Part shown: in pieces, positions 14,895 through 29,900 of the stretch
Layout of the letters: each line of letters begins with the position of its first letter
How positions within the stretch are numbered: the first letter of the stretch is position 1
Origin: Icerya purchasi
Lineage: Eukaryota; Arthropoda; Insecta; Hemiptera; Monophlebidae
DNA: 64,000 nt
Direction of reading: 5' to 3'
Assembly (NCBI GenBank): GCA_039619475.1
Contig: CM077116.1
Location: 275,156,758 to 275,220,757, forward strand
The notes under the pieces: model-generated
What the model was told of the DNA's origin: nothing
Database searches by the model: none
Seen by the model: the letters and a program-made list of their open reading frames with translations, nothing else
Position numbers and translations under genes: made by a program

Positions 14895-14961
<67 letters not shown>

Positions 14962-17900
14962 TGTGTGTGTATTTGTTTTTCCCTTTTTTCTCTTTTTGAC
15001 TTTCGCCCTTTGGCCAGTTTTATTTGTTTGGTTTTTCGTAATATTTAACAAGGTGTATAAAAATTCGAATTAACCGAGCCGGTTAAAGTTATATAGACAC
15101 CGTTCTCGTCAGTTAGTGAGTAAACCGAAAAACTTCAAATAATCACTTTTCTCTTAATTATACGGATTTTAAATACATTTTTTTTTACCAAACTACTAAA
15201 GTATCGATGATTTCGATAAACTGTAATAAAAAATAACTTAACGAATAACGCACGATGGAATTTTAAAATCAATCAACGGTAATTCGGTAATAAAATATTT
15301 TTCACTAGATTGAGACTTAATTCGACTAGAAGATCGATTTGAAACGCACTTCGCAGAATTTTCTCGAAAAATCGGGTGAAAAAGCCCCAAGCTGTTTTCA
15401 GGTGTTCCTTCTAACCCGCCAAGTGTGGCTGATTTTAATTTTTATCGAATATATATTTTATATTAATAATACAATTATCAAAAAAAAAAATACACAAAAA
15501 TCATATAAATCATATTGGAGATATTTAAAAAACATCGACTAGTTTCGACGAACTACCATCATTATCAAGATGGTAGTTTAAAGTTAACTAACATCTTGAT
15601 AATGACGATAGTTTGTCGAAACTAGTCGATATGAACATTTTTAATATTTGATTAAATTGTGTTTTGTATGTTTTTTGTATAATTTATTTTTAATGGTAAT
15701 TTTATTATTTATGTTCGGCATAATATTTTGATTATTTCGCGAAATATATATCTACAGTGACGACCGTATTAGACTTTACATATTTGATATACCTAACGCT
15801 ACTAAGAAATGCAACTAGAGAACGCGGAATGTGTCTGTATAAAATTCTCACGGTTTTTTCAACAGCGATGGAATTATAAAAAGGAAATTTCACATTTCAG
15901 TCGGGCCTCAAATTTAGTGTTCGCAAGTTCGAGGATTGTTTTCGCTGCATAAAAATCTTTTAATTATCGAGCATTTATTTCGCGCGGCAAAACGATAAAT
16001 TGTTCCAATTAATTATTAACGATTCTTCGACGAGAAGTAGACGGCTGAAAAAATAGAGACCTATTCTCGTTTCATTGTTAATTTATCACTCGAACGACAA
16101 AAATAAAAAATTTAATGATTTATCGTAGTGAGCGAGACTTGCTAATAACACTTACGTTACGCTCTTCCGCTGTGGCCATGCGAAAGAGAACAAATCGGAA
16201 TAAAAATCTGAACAGTCATACATCATCGAGCTTCAGTGCCGACTGGTACGTTTTGTCTTTTCATCGCCGGATATAATAAACAGAATTAATTAATAATATC
16301 GGCCGAAATATGGCTTCCCTCTGTCTATTTTTCGGAATTTATCTCACGATCAGATTTTTACGTAAACCTTTTCACCTAGGAGAGCTTCGTAAAGAATTTT
16401 TCTGAAAAAAAAACAAAAAAAAAACATACTTCACTTCTCGTAAAAATCCGAAGAAAAAATCTAAAATGTATATCTATAGTCACCGAAACGTTACTTAAAA
16501 TTTTTCAGAGATTTTGCAAGTGTGAAAAGTATTTTCATTAGTCAACCATTCTCCTCTTTTCCATTGTAGATTTATTCATTTTTTTCCACGCTATCCTATC
16601 CGGCACTCTTCGCACCTCTGTCGTCATTATTGTTTTTCTTTCTCTTATTTTCCTTATTACTAATAGCGGTTTCTATAATACAGAATCATTTCGGCCTTCA
16701 TTTTTCACTTTCAATTCCCATCTTCTTTCGCAAACGGCTTTGTATTTTAAAAGCCAATCTGTACTTCCACCGTTTCAACATCCTTAAAACGGCAAATGGC
16801 ACGCACTGTTTGAAATTCGTATTAAATTATAGTACAATATATTTTTTTTCCAGCCAAAGACCTACATCCAGAAACAAAAAAGAAAGAAAAGAGCCGTCAG
16901 TTAAATTTTGATTCGGTCAGATATGGACAATATAAAGGAACCAGTGGGTGTGAAATAATGAATGGCGAGACGAAGGACAAAATATAAGGTGCACAATAAG
17001 GAATAGGTTGAGTTTCAGCAGACGGGAATATAAAATACAACGTTCGACAGAAAGGAATGGACATTCGAAAAATATGTGTGATTGGCGTCGCAAGTCCACC
17101 GCTTCGTTGTGGTGTAGAATTCGGAGAGGAAACAAAGGGAATAGCGAAAACGCGAAGAAGGGAGAGCAGAATGGCCAAAACGCAAGCAAATTATAGAAAT
17201 GACAACAGAACGAGGAAGTTAAAGTAACTCCAAGAACACCAGATATTGGAAGGAAGATTAGGTAGTACAGATAGATAAAAGGATTAATCATTACGAAAGG
17301 AGCCGAGGTAAATATCTGACCAATGTTTGAGGTAAAACTTTTTACTTACGAAATTCAGGTTAGAGGATTGAATTAAAAAAAAAAAAAAAAAAAAAAAGAG
17401 CCAAGAGCAGCAACCCGAACCAAGGAATCTGTCATCTCATTACCTTTAATGCCCATATGGCTGGGAACCCACAGAAAATCAATACAGATGGAGTAGCGAG
17501 AAGAAAAAAATGAACAAGATAACATATGCGAAGAATGATAGAATCGGAAGAGTGATCAGGAAGAGGGGAGCTGATCGCTTGAAGAGCCCTCATGGAGTCT
17601 GAAATAACCAAATAATTATAAAACAGACGACTGGGGGAAATGAAGATAATAGAGCGTAGGATGGTCATTAATACGTTTATAAAGGTAGAACAGAGAGAAA
17701 GAAAACGAAATGATTCAGGTAAGTTAAAATCTGGAAGGGCAAAAGAAGCTCCGACACGATGACGGGTCCCCTGAGCCATCCGTGAATATGGTTACGTGCT
17801 ATGGAAATCGGGAATTGATAATGCTGTAGAATTCCTGTTGAATTATTGCGCTTGAGGAAGGAGTTTGGAAAGTGAAGGTCAAAAAAAAAAAAAAAAAAAA

Positions 17901-20900
17901 CTTTCGGAGAATATTAGCAAAGCTAAAGGGAAAAAAAAGGAGATTATTACTTGAGATTGTGTAAGGCCAAAATGAACTAAGGCGAAGAGAAATGAAAGTT
18001 AAAACAGGGATAAATCGAAGGCGGAAGAAAAAAGCAGGATATCATTGACAAAAAACAAAAAAGAGGAATTCAAAAGGAGAGAGGCAACACTGATAATGTA
18101 GATGTTGAAGAGAATAGGACTGAGAAAGAACCTTGAAGGAAACCGTGAATAACTCTTTTTTCGTGGTAAAAAGATTGAGAAGAAATATGAATAGAACGCT
18201 TCATCGTCAGCTTGATAATAAGGGGAAAAAACTTAACTGGAATGTTAACTGCCGACATTTTTTCTCTTAGAGTTGATAGGTGCACATTAACAAAAGCACG
18301 GGAGACATCGATGAAGGTTATACCGTTTCTGGATGAAGGATTTGCATATATTGGGAACAAAAAGACTAATACGATCAGAAGGGCCAATCCCGGAAGTCAA
18401 ACATGTTGCTGGATAAAATGTTATTACTTCCAGCCACCTAACAAGGTGCCTGTTCAATATACTTTCGAATAATTTTCTGATTCAGGTTACTAAAGAAATT
18501 AGACGTGAGGAAGAACTTTTTTTAGGAATAGAAATGATGATAAAAAAGTTCCAGCAGGGAGGAGTTGTACCGCTGGAAAGAAAAACATTAAAAAGATCGA
18601 GGAGAGCATTCAAATTTAGATAGGTTTTTAAGAACAAGATGAGCCGTCGAGACCTGCAGTGGGGCTGGAAGATTTTGAAAGAATCGATTTTAATTCAATA
18701 ATGTTGAAGGCGCAAGCATAGAAATGAGAAGGAGAGTCTCGTGGAAAAGTAGCGGGATAAAATTCATCAAAGTTCGGAAGGTAAGCGGGAGCAGTAGAAC
18801 CAATAACCGGTAATAGGCAATCGTCAGAAATGATGGAATTGGTGGAACGTTCAGAGGATGGGAATTTAAAAGCTCTTGCAGTTTTCCAGATATGTGAAAG
18901 GGGAGCTAGTTCTGGAGATTATAATTTCCGATGGTAACAATAACAACCTGTAAGTACCGATATGTTTGCCTTGTCCGTTTTGAGTCTTTTATTCATTCTC
19001 TTTAAGGAAAAATCGAAAACTTTACACGGTATTCCTGTTAACGATATCTCTGATCGGCCTCCTTATATACTCCTTTCTCTTCATTTCTAATTATTTCTGG
19101 GTGAAGGAACTTGGTTAACGAGTCAGGAAAAAAAAATTGTTACCAAAAATATGTCGCCTTTTTTTTCTTTAGAAAGTAGCGTAAAGTCGGCTCCAGAATT
19201 TAGTTTGAGTTTGACACCAGCGTCTTCGGCATGAATGTGAATAAAAAATTTCACCTCATTGTCGCAACAGTTACAGATTTCTTATAAATGTCGACGACGA
19301 TGATTTTATTCAAGTTGCAATTTTCATGGCCGGTGTCGTTATTTCGTCCATGAAATTTCCACTTTCCTTTTGTTGCGACTAATCTGAAATAATCGTTTTA
19401 GCCAGGACACTTTATTCACGTGACTCGATCGTGTCTACAGCATGAACGGCGTAGTTTACTTTTCGGAATTTGTCATACTGCTTTTCTACGATTGTTACGA
19501 CCATAGACAGTCCGCGTTTAACTTCCTATCAAAATCCAGTGAAATCCCGTTTTATATCTTGTTTACCCAATCTCTACTGTCAGAACAATTTCAATTGTCG
19601 TGACGCGACTGGTAACGATATTTACATTCACTGTTACAATTATCCTCTTAATTTAGTGTTAGTAAACGTATTTTTGTAGAAATCGGAGGGAATTTTTAGT
19701 TTAAGTATGTGTTTAGTGCCGCTTTTCACGGAATTTTCTTAGAAATGTAAAATTAAGTGTGCCCAAAATTTAAATTGACCCAATTAAAAAAGCAAATCGT
19801 CACACAAGCTAGTTTTGACTTTTTTTTTTTTTTCGGTTAATACCAGTGACTCACGAATATTTCACAGTCTCGGTTAAGTAAAATTGATAAACATAAAATA
19901 AATGACGAGCCGTTGTCCAACACATACTCACGACTTGTGCATGTTTCGAGGTCCACAGAAATATCCTCGGTCTTCCTCTTACCCTACATAATATTCTTTC
20001 TGACTCCCAAAGTAACGTCCAAAACCTTCTAACATTCCTCGAAACAACTAATTTATTTTCGCAAATCTAAACTCAACATGTGCCTTTGTCCTAGGATTCA
20101 GTACATGGCACGTGAAACGACAGGTAAAACGACGGGTAAACATAAAATTTTTTCCCCAGTATTTTTTTGGAAATAATTTAAAAATTTAAGGCTTCACATT
20201 CTCTGTAAATTAAAAAATATTAACTGGTTTTTGCCTGCGAACAATTGAAATGCACATATCATGCAACAATTTATCGGTATTACAAATCAATTTGAAAACC
20301 ATCATAAGCGAAACTTTAATTATCAACAAAAAGTATTGAGTTGACTGAAAAAAAAAAAGAAAAAAAGAAAACAAAATGTAGTGGTGCCTCTTGATGTGCA
20401 TAAAAATGCTACCTATGCAAGTTACAAAATTAATATTCGGTTAATGTTATTGCGAGCATACTTTTTCATGTATATGACTCATTAAAAATCTTATTCGACC
20501 AAGTTCACCTAATTTTACATTGTTACTGTTGCTTGAAAAACGAATCGCAAAGGAAGCTAATTTTATTGACCATTTCGCTGAATTCATAAAAATTCAAAAA
20601 TTATTTTCTGTTGATTTTTTACCTCTTTTCGCATAACAGTATACATCAACAAAATAGTTGATTTCGTTACACACATATATTCATACATACTCGATCCTTC
20701 AGAGCTAGCCATGGAGACATCCGCTGTACCGTCAGATTATGATCTTCTCTAATTTTCATAGAAAAGTCTGTTTATGTAATTTTAGACGTTACATGATTTT
20801 CATATTGTCCTCAGCGCAAAAATTACATAACCCATTGATATACATATATATATACATATATAAAAAATAAATATTGATTTAAAAATAAAAATGTTTATTC

Positions 20901-23900
20901 AATAATTTATTCCTTTTTATCGGCTTCTTCTCAAACCCCTGTTTATTACTGATTACCAAGAATATTATAACCCAATTCTGAGTCGAAATAAACATGTTTA
21001 ATTCTATGTAATAACGTTTTTATAGGAATTATTAAATTGTAAACAATTTATTTTTATAAAAACTGTCGACTAGGTTAATTCGTGTTTAATTTGTGTTCTA
21101 TTCGCAGATCAGTGAACCGTTGTTAACCTTGAAGAAGGAATATTTTGCGAAAGGTTTAAACGACGATGTGATTCAAGAGTATTACAAGTATATGGTTGAC
21201 ATTCCTGTTTTATTCGGCGCTGATCGTAAAAATTCGGAATCGGAAATGAAAGATGTTTTATTATTCGAAATGGCGCTCTCAAATGTAAGTTTTCTACTTG
21301 AAAGAAATTATTTTACACTTTTCGGAAATATAAACTGAAACAAAAAAAAAATAATTCAAATTAAACAGTTCAAATGTTTTAACCGACTCTTTTATGAGTA
21401 CCTCGCGCGCATGTTTGTTAACAAAAATTTGTATTCTCATTTAGTGCACTGATGCATTACGCAGACGTTCGTAACATTAAAATGTTAAAATACGTTAATT
21501 TATCTCGAATGTAAATAATAAAAAATGCATTTTAGAATCTTTTTTCTTTTCTACGAGTAGTTAATGCCTTATGGCGATTACTCGATTTTACAAACTACTT
21601 AAATATAATTAAACAATCCGGTTTTAATTATAAAGTCAATAAGGACTTCAAGGCGATTTACATCGGGAATAGATCTGCTCAAATGGATTTTTCTTTTCTT
21701 TTCTTTTGTAACCCCTCCTTTGGTCATATCGCCCAGAAACGACACGAGGGAAAAGGATCAGTTAAATGTAGATTCGGATTCGGTCACTATTGATAAGATA
21801 AAAGAACTGAGAATAGGAACAACGGACATCGACGAAAACGATAAGATATACGAACCGCAATAAGGATTAGGGAGTTTGAATGATAACAGATTGGAGTACG
21901 AAGGAGTGTGTTCGTTCACGAGGGATGGACATTCAAAGAAGATATGGTCGGGATCACAGAGGGTTTCGTCGTCAGGATAAAGAGGATAATTGAGGGGAAA
22001 GAGTGCGAGATGAAAACGAAAACTTGAGGAAGGAAGAAGAGTATGCTTGAGACGTGATAATAGGGACAATAACAGAGCGACGAAGCGAAGAAAAATCGTA
22101 AAACCAAGACCGGGTGGGAAGATTAGGTTAGATGAAAAAATTTAAGAGAAAGGTTGATTAGAAAAGGAAGAAACGTAAAAATCTGACCAAAATCTAACAT
22201 GTAACTTTTTACACGATGGGAGTAAATTAAAAGCGGAAATTTTAGTGAAATAAAAGCGGGAGGATAATCCGAGCCAAGGAATCTGCTATTTCGTTACCCG
22301 TTATCGCGACATGGCTACAGACCCAAAGCATATCAATGCGGATAGCATGAAGTGAGACGAGAGTGTGAATGAGAGAGCGAATACGGAGGATAAAAAAGTC
22401 AGAGGATGGATATTACGATACTAAGTATACCTCCGGCAGATTAGCTCAGTATGATAAACTGTTAGCGGAACGCGGCAAACCTCGCATATAGGTGTTGTCT
22501 TATTGCTCGGTAAATAAGAGTGCGTAGTCTGTGTATGCCCGAAGTATATTAACGGTTGTTTCCGGTCTCGGCGAACAGACATCACCAATACTTAAAAGCC
22601 AAACTGCCAGGTCCTTTTTTTTTTTTTTTTTGGTCGAGCTTGGAAAAACTGATTCCACGAGTTTAGGATCTTCTGATTTTTAGCTCTTCAATATGTTGCA
22701 AGACAGAAACCGAATCAGACAGTTTAATGTACTGGTCAGATGGTAAATCCGAGATCTGTAGCGGACATTGGAGTAAGGCTAACGAATCGGTCGTAAGGAA
22801 TGACAAGATCTTCGACAGGCTGAAATAAAGGATCTTACTACCAATGAAAAGGGCACCTCCGACATGAACCGATGTTTTAGACGCGTCAGTGAAAAAAAGG
22901 ATCGCATTGGGCCGTTGGTGCGGAACGTTTCAGTTTGATTTTAAACCTGCTGAAAGCAGGTCCCAGCAGATATTTGGTCTAAATTGACTTCAAGCTGGTA
23001 GAACTATTGGAATTTTACTTATAATAAGTACGTGGTGCGTTCTGTTTGCTAAACTATTTTTTTGGGATCTATTGCTACTGTCAGATCCATTTTCAAAAAA
23101 CACCATCTCGTACATTTCTTCTTCTTCCCTTTCCGGACAATTATTGTTGAATGGAATCTCTCGTTTTGCATACGCTGTACCGCTGACCATCGGTCGATAG
23201 GAAAACTCTAAATACCTCATTTTCATAGCTGATGTTTAGCAATTTAAGAATGCCGTCGATATCATCGTTGACAGGTTATATATGTATAATTGACGTCTAA
23301 AACTTTTGACATGTTTTTAAATTTGTCATCATTAAGAGCAGCCTTCATGAAGGAAACTGGCGAGGTTAATTTCAAATTAGCCACTAAGAGAGCATAGCAT
23401 GCGGGATATGCGGTGAAACATTAGCGATTACAAGGTGTTCGGACGGATTAATTAATTTACGAACACGGATGAGTACATTGTTAGCCGGAATAGAGATGAA
23501 TTTTTTAACGAGGTTATCAACTATTTCCTTTGACTTTAGATACAGGCAGTCCCGATTGCTGGAAAAAATAATACTGGACTAACCAGTGATGATGTATTCT
23601 CCGAATTTAACACTGTCTACTGCATGTAGTATTATTGCATGCTTACGCCGCACGGGGGAAGAAATCAGTTTCGGTAGTAGAACTGTACGTCAGCTGAGTG
23701 CTGGTCACATTGCCACGGCACGTTGTCGTTCGAACGGCGTTATCCGGAACAATGATGCGATATCGCTATATTATAAAGAAATAAATGTAAAACTATCCTA
23801 CCGAAGCCGATAAGCTGGTGTTCTATCAATAGCCGAAAATTATCGCGTAACGCGGTGTAATTCAAAACTTTAAAGGAAGCAATACACAATCGCGCTAGAA

Positions 23901-26900
23901 GGTTCTTTAATGCGGTTCGTTAATACATAAATAACTTTTTTTGTAAGTTCAATTTCAACGAGAAGTTTTGAAATTATAAAAAGAAAGTTTCGAATAAAAT
24001 TACAAAAAATCGTGCGATTTTTCCTCTTCCCTTTTTCCAAACTTCAGTTATTAATAAACACTAATATAGGAAAATTTATTTCGCTTGTTGCGAATTAGCC
24101 AGTCAGGTATATTTCATTTTAGCGCTTACTTCGGCTTACGATTATTTCGTAGCATCCTCAATCGCAAATATCTATTTTAATAACGTTAAGTTAATTAATT
24201 GTAAACTTTAATAAAAAAAAGAAATGTCAGTCAGCTGAAATTAACTAAATAAACAAATTTATTTTTCATAAAAATACATACTATTAGGAATTAAACATTT
24301 CACACTTAAATGAAAATTGTGTAAATGAACGAAATTTAATTTAACAATTCTAATGACGATGATTTTAATATTATCAAGTGTATACGTGTGTTATAATCAA
24401 TAATACATATTTATTTGAAAACAGACGAGAGGGTAATTTAAAGAAAAAACGTTTTAAACTGCTATTGTTGCAAATATTACATTCGCATTCTATTCTAAAA
24501 TGACTGTGGTAGATATTTCAAAACAAGCCGCCACTGAACTAATTCCGCGCCGAAAAGATTTCTTTTTTTTTTTTTTTTCTGCACAATAGACTATCCCACG
24601 CACTACTTTTAACTGGCAAAGCTGTTACAGTACACCGATGTATGGCCAATGTTTAGAGATATTTAATTAATTAGTGTAGTTCTAATAAATTGAACGACGG
24701 ATACACAGTTGCTGTCAAAGAATTAGCCAGGATATTCATGGCAATGTCAATGCAGCTGCAAGAAGTTCGGTGAGCTGAAAATGCTGGGCATTCACAAAGT
24801 ATGTGAGGAACGGGCAAACAGCTTGTACTTGGAGCTCGTTGGAATATAAAATCGTGGGAAGAGGCCAGTGTCTGTACGCAGTCGACTAAAAAGGCGAAAC
24901 TCTTCTCGTGAGATGTTTTCATCTGGCCACCGTGGTTCAGTTGTGGATTCGATACCTCCTCTGGGAAAGTCTTGCAAGAAAACCAGTGTTCTTTCTACGA
25001 GGACGAGCGTTTGACCATTAATAAAAGCGACAAATACGACGGTGGAAAGACATTTTCAAACATGGAGGGGAGCAACGCTGAATGAGCAGATGCTCGCTCG
25101 TTTCCAGAAATTTCAGTATGGCTGGATACCGATAGCCGCGCAGTTGAGCAGCGCCTCCTTTTGCAAAGCCCATGTAACATTTGGTGAATTTGAATCACTA
25201 CTGGATGTCTGGTACGAGGGTTTGAGCTTAGAGCCAAAGAAGCCGATGAGTCTGTTACCAAAACTGTTGCTTTTTGAGACACACGCTCGAAAGAAAAAAA
25301 ATACTGACAACAGGAGAATATCCCCTGTAGATCTTCGCATCCACAACCCGCAGCTGCCATTAAGTCTCACCGTTTATGATACATTACACGCCTCCTCGAA
25401 TGAATAGTTGGATAGACTTTTGGTGCATCTGTTTATGCTAGTTGTACGATATTTTTAGATGCTAGAACTTATTGTATTTCATTAGGGGAAAATCAATACA
25501 GGTAATCGGTCAGAGGCCGCGTGGCGTTATCAGTGACTTGAAATTACATTTATTCTCTTTAGTTTGACGTGAGATCTAGAATTTTCGGTAGTAGGTTATC
25601 AAGAAAATTTCGAGCGTCGATAAAGTTCTCCGTGCGGATAGAAAGAGACAGGTTACGGGTGAAACATCAAAAGGTTTCTCGGTTCGTGTAAAATTCTATG
25701 AAATGTTTTAATAGAGGAAAAACGGCAAGCAAACTGACGACGGGGAAATTTTATGTGCTCGCTAAATAGTGAGCGGCGTGCTGCACTGAATGGAGGGATT
25801 CAAGTGCCGGAAAGACTGGCTGATGAACAGGTTTGTGACCTGCAGTTGATCTCGCAATTAATATTCAATTTAACTGCACGGATTACTAAATTTTTAAATT
25901 GTAATAATCTGTGTCGGTTTAAATAGTCCGATTACAAACGTTAAACTACAAAATATTGATATATTGTTAATATAATATGATTAAACACCGCGATCTTAAT
26001 TAAAATTTAGAATTAGTTGCAGAGCCAGGGTGAGAGTCTGAGGGATTTTTTCCAAGTGGGGCCCGGAAAATAATTTTCAATTATTAAGGTAGAGTAACTA
26101 AAAATTTAACTGAACCCCATTCCGCTGGAGATTGCGTAGTTAAACAATATAATACCAACGGCGTCGATGTTCCAGTAGAGATTAGTATATTTTTCGCTCG
26201 GGAAATAATATTTTGTAAGCGATGAAATTAGTAAGCGAACACAGATTACTCGCGTTATTTATCGGCGCATGTAATGTATCGAGAAATAAAAAGGAAATAT
26301 TCATCTGGAAGTGGTTCTGTTTTACGGGAAAATTCAAAATTTTTAGCTACGCTACCGACAACCGATCACTTTTTGATTCTAGCCACAGCGGTAGTTAGGA
26401 CAAAAAAAACAAAAAACAACTCATTAGATGTTAGTTTGGCTTAAGGGTAAAAAAAGGAAAAAACATATAGTCGGAATTATTATTAACGAAGCACATTGTT
26501 TATTTAATTGCATGTTGCGAAATTGTATTCTAATAAAACCGGAACGCGAGTATCGAAAACACAGTATCTGTAAATTCTCCTAAATCGCTAGTAAAAGTGT
26601 AGTGATACACAACAAACTGAAATACGTGTTACTTTCTACTGTTGCTATTTTTATTTTAACGACTTTGTTTGTTCAAAGGCTAGCAGTAAATAAAGGAGAA
26701 TTAAAACTGCATAATTATATACCACTTCTCGGTCCAATAAATATTTATATTATTACTAACAGTTTTCGTTAATTGCACGTATTCCTCTAGTTATCAAGAT
26801 AACAACTAGAAAATAGAGAATAGAACGACGCGAAAAAAAATTACAAGTAACTTCTATTTTGTCAGTTATTTTTAGCTGTTCCAAGTGGTGAACGAGCGCG

Positions 26901-29900
26901 ATAACTGTTTATTTCCATAAGAAAAGAATATGTGAAGGGATTTTCTTTTTGAGTGTTTTTTTTTCGTCGTACGGAGAGAAAACGAATAACATGTTACTAG
27001 ATTTACTACTGAAATAAACAAAGGAGAAGGGAAACATGCGCTTTTTGAGGTTTCTTTAAAATTTTCAACTACTTTTTTTTACCGTTTAGTGCGTTTTATC
27101 GTTGTTAAATAATTTCGTATAATTATTATCTTTTTTTTTTTTTTCCTCTTAAATAATAGATTACTACATCTATGGAAGAACACAGAGCGAATTTAAGTAG
27201 ATTTTATAATCTTGTCACGATAGATCAAGCTGAAACAAAATTTCCATTTGTTCCTTGGCTCGAATATATTAACGAAATATTATCTCCCGTTGAGAAAGTT
27301 GAAGGATCAGAAATGATCGTGATATCGGCGTGGCAGTATCTGGTCAGTTTGAAGGAATTACTCGGAATTACGCCGAAAAGGTAACCTTTTTTTTTTTTTT
27401 CTTTTTACACAGGCAGGGTCGATTTTCACGAAGAAAAAGAGGGAAGATGTTTTATTGTTTTATTTAATGTAAACCACGGTACCAGTTTTTCGTTCGCCGT
27501 AAACCATAGCTGATATTCGATATATATATTAATTAAATCCGGTGTTTATTATTTTCTAAATCTACGTTACCACGACACGTTGGTTGTCACGATAGCCGAG
27601 TTGCTAGAAGGTATATGAAATCGGGGCGGCTAAATTCGACGCTTCAAGAGTTAGTCTTGCGTACATCTGCGCTGCATATCAATGAGCGCAATAAGAGAAG
27701 AGATGGTCCACACGATGGTCAAAACTGAACGATTAAAACCCTCACAATTATTACGATGTTCTTCGAACTGGCAACGGCATTCCTGAATCTTTTCTACGCT
27801 TGTTGGTAATTTTGAATTTCTACGTATTTCACCGATGCGCGTGAACTGTGAAATTTAGAAAAAACAGCATTCCCGATCTAAATTCAAAAAGCCCTCTTAA
27901 GAAATCGTTTATGGCGGAATATTGGTGGAGTGCTGGAAGATTTAATTCAGCGCGAAAAGACGAATTGTATCGTTGGTTCAAGTGTAGTCCTAATTGAAAC
28001 TTTTTTTTTTGTACGCTACCGTGTGAAGGAAATGGTGATGAGTACAACATACGAGCATGGACCGATAAAATAACAATCAGAGGCTTATGCAGCGGCCAAA
28101 CATGAGATACGATATTTCGCCAACAAATGATCGTTAACGCGCACATATCTGCGTGTGACACAAGAAGAAGAGGTCCGGAAGGATACGTATCCCACAGCGG
28201 AGTTGATAATATAACTCCGACTACAGTCCCGGACCTATAAACTCCGACCCAGCAAATATTGAATATCGATGAATGTTTTATTCCGGGTTCATTCCGCTGC
28301 AGAAGCTGAAATGTAGACCGTCCTTTTATGCGTTTCTTAACATGGAATGAAACAGAAACGTAATCGGATCAGCTAGAAAAAAAGAGTGAAAAATGATGAT
28401 AACATTCGGATAATTAGAAAGAAACTTTATCTTCTGTAGACAGGCAACTTATTCTATGATTATACTTGCCTGCATTAGCTATTTAGCGTCATTTCCTCCT
28501 TCTAACACACACACACACACACACGCGTAATCTAACCTAACACTGATATAGGCTGCATCGACAGCTAGTGCAAACTATTTCCGATTTTTGAATAAACTGT
28601 TAACACTGGATGATCGATGCGAGTCCCCGACATGAGAATACGCGTCGGTGGTGTACGTTTTCGAGCCTGCCAAGAAAATAACGAACTTACCCATCACTAG
28701 AAGGAAAAACAACTCGTATGATGACCGCTGAAATTAAAACGGAAATAACTGGGCAGAAGAAAAAAGAGGAACCGGAATTAATAGTTCCAAAATGCTGCTT
28801 TGTTAACTGCTACTTAACCATCACTTGTGAACGTCAAAAGTTCGATTTCTTCGGCTCTAATTGAATTTGTAGTCAAATTGCCCATAGTAATTGTATGCAG
28901 GGGCGTTTACTATTCCGTGAAAGTCTGATCGATACAATTGTTTTTATAGAATCAGTGTTGCCATTCTTCTGAGCGATAACTGAGAAAATTGATAATAATA
29001 GTCGCTCTTAATTTTTAATTTTACATACAATTTTACTCGTTTGTTGTGTAATATTCTATTGTCGGATTAAAAATTTCATCAATATCATACTTTTATTTCT
29101 AACCTCGTAAAAAAAAAAAAAATTTCAACTATCGCCAAAAGCGGCATAATTGCATTAATTTTGACTATTTCTTTTTTTTTTTTTTTTTTTTTTTGTCGTG
29201 TTTTGTTATTCAGTTGGTTTTTATTTTTTTACGCCGATTTAAATTAAAAATTTATTACTAAACATCCATTCAACCATGTGCAAGTTTAATGAAGAATCTT
29301 TTTTCATACTGTTTGTTAAATATATAAGTCTGTTATTATTAACTTATTATACTTATGCGTACGTTTGTTTAGTTCTTTTAATTTAAATCTTAGATAATAA
29401 GAAAAAATTACTCTTTTTATTTGCATTCCGTATCGTACAATTCATAATATTCCTAATCTGCGGTAAAGAAAAATTTTTCAAAATTAATTTTTTTCTTTTT
29501 TTTTTTTTTTGAATGCCTTCTTCTCAGAGGAGTCTATAACGATATTGTTATCGATTTTCGACGATCTTTAAAATTTCCAGCACGTTCTTAATATCAAAAA
29601 ACCATTCTTGCAGATTTTTAATCCAGTCAATTCTTGTTTTCCTCTACTTCGTTTTCCTTCAAAATATTTCCCTATCTAATTGATCGCAGTTAGCTTGTAT
29701 TTTGTTTTCAACTATAGGGCCGATTTCTGCGTTTTATAATAATCATTAGTGTCTCCTTTGTCTTTTCTCTTTAGCGGACTTCTTTATCAGAGACCTTATT
29801 TATATACATATACTCATCATTAAGCCGAATATCATCCACATTTGAAATTTATTTATTGATGCCATTTTTAGTATGCACGTTTTCATACCGTACATCAAAG

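Noticed and set aside
14749..15051. 100-codon minus-strand open frame
   Set aside because: Mostly Tyr-Ile repeats produced by the AT microsatellite.
22440..22500. tRNA-like TTAGCTCAGTATGA motif on the + strand
   Set aside because: Resembles a box A, but no box B at the right spacing and no acceptor stem; not called as a tRNA or SINE.
27829..28161. 110-codon minus-strand frame and a partial + frame ([16 protein letters not shown])
   Set aside because: First considered as the missing peptidase exon, but the true exon was found at 33675-33833; no family match.
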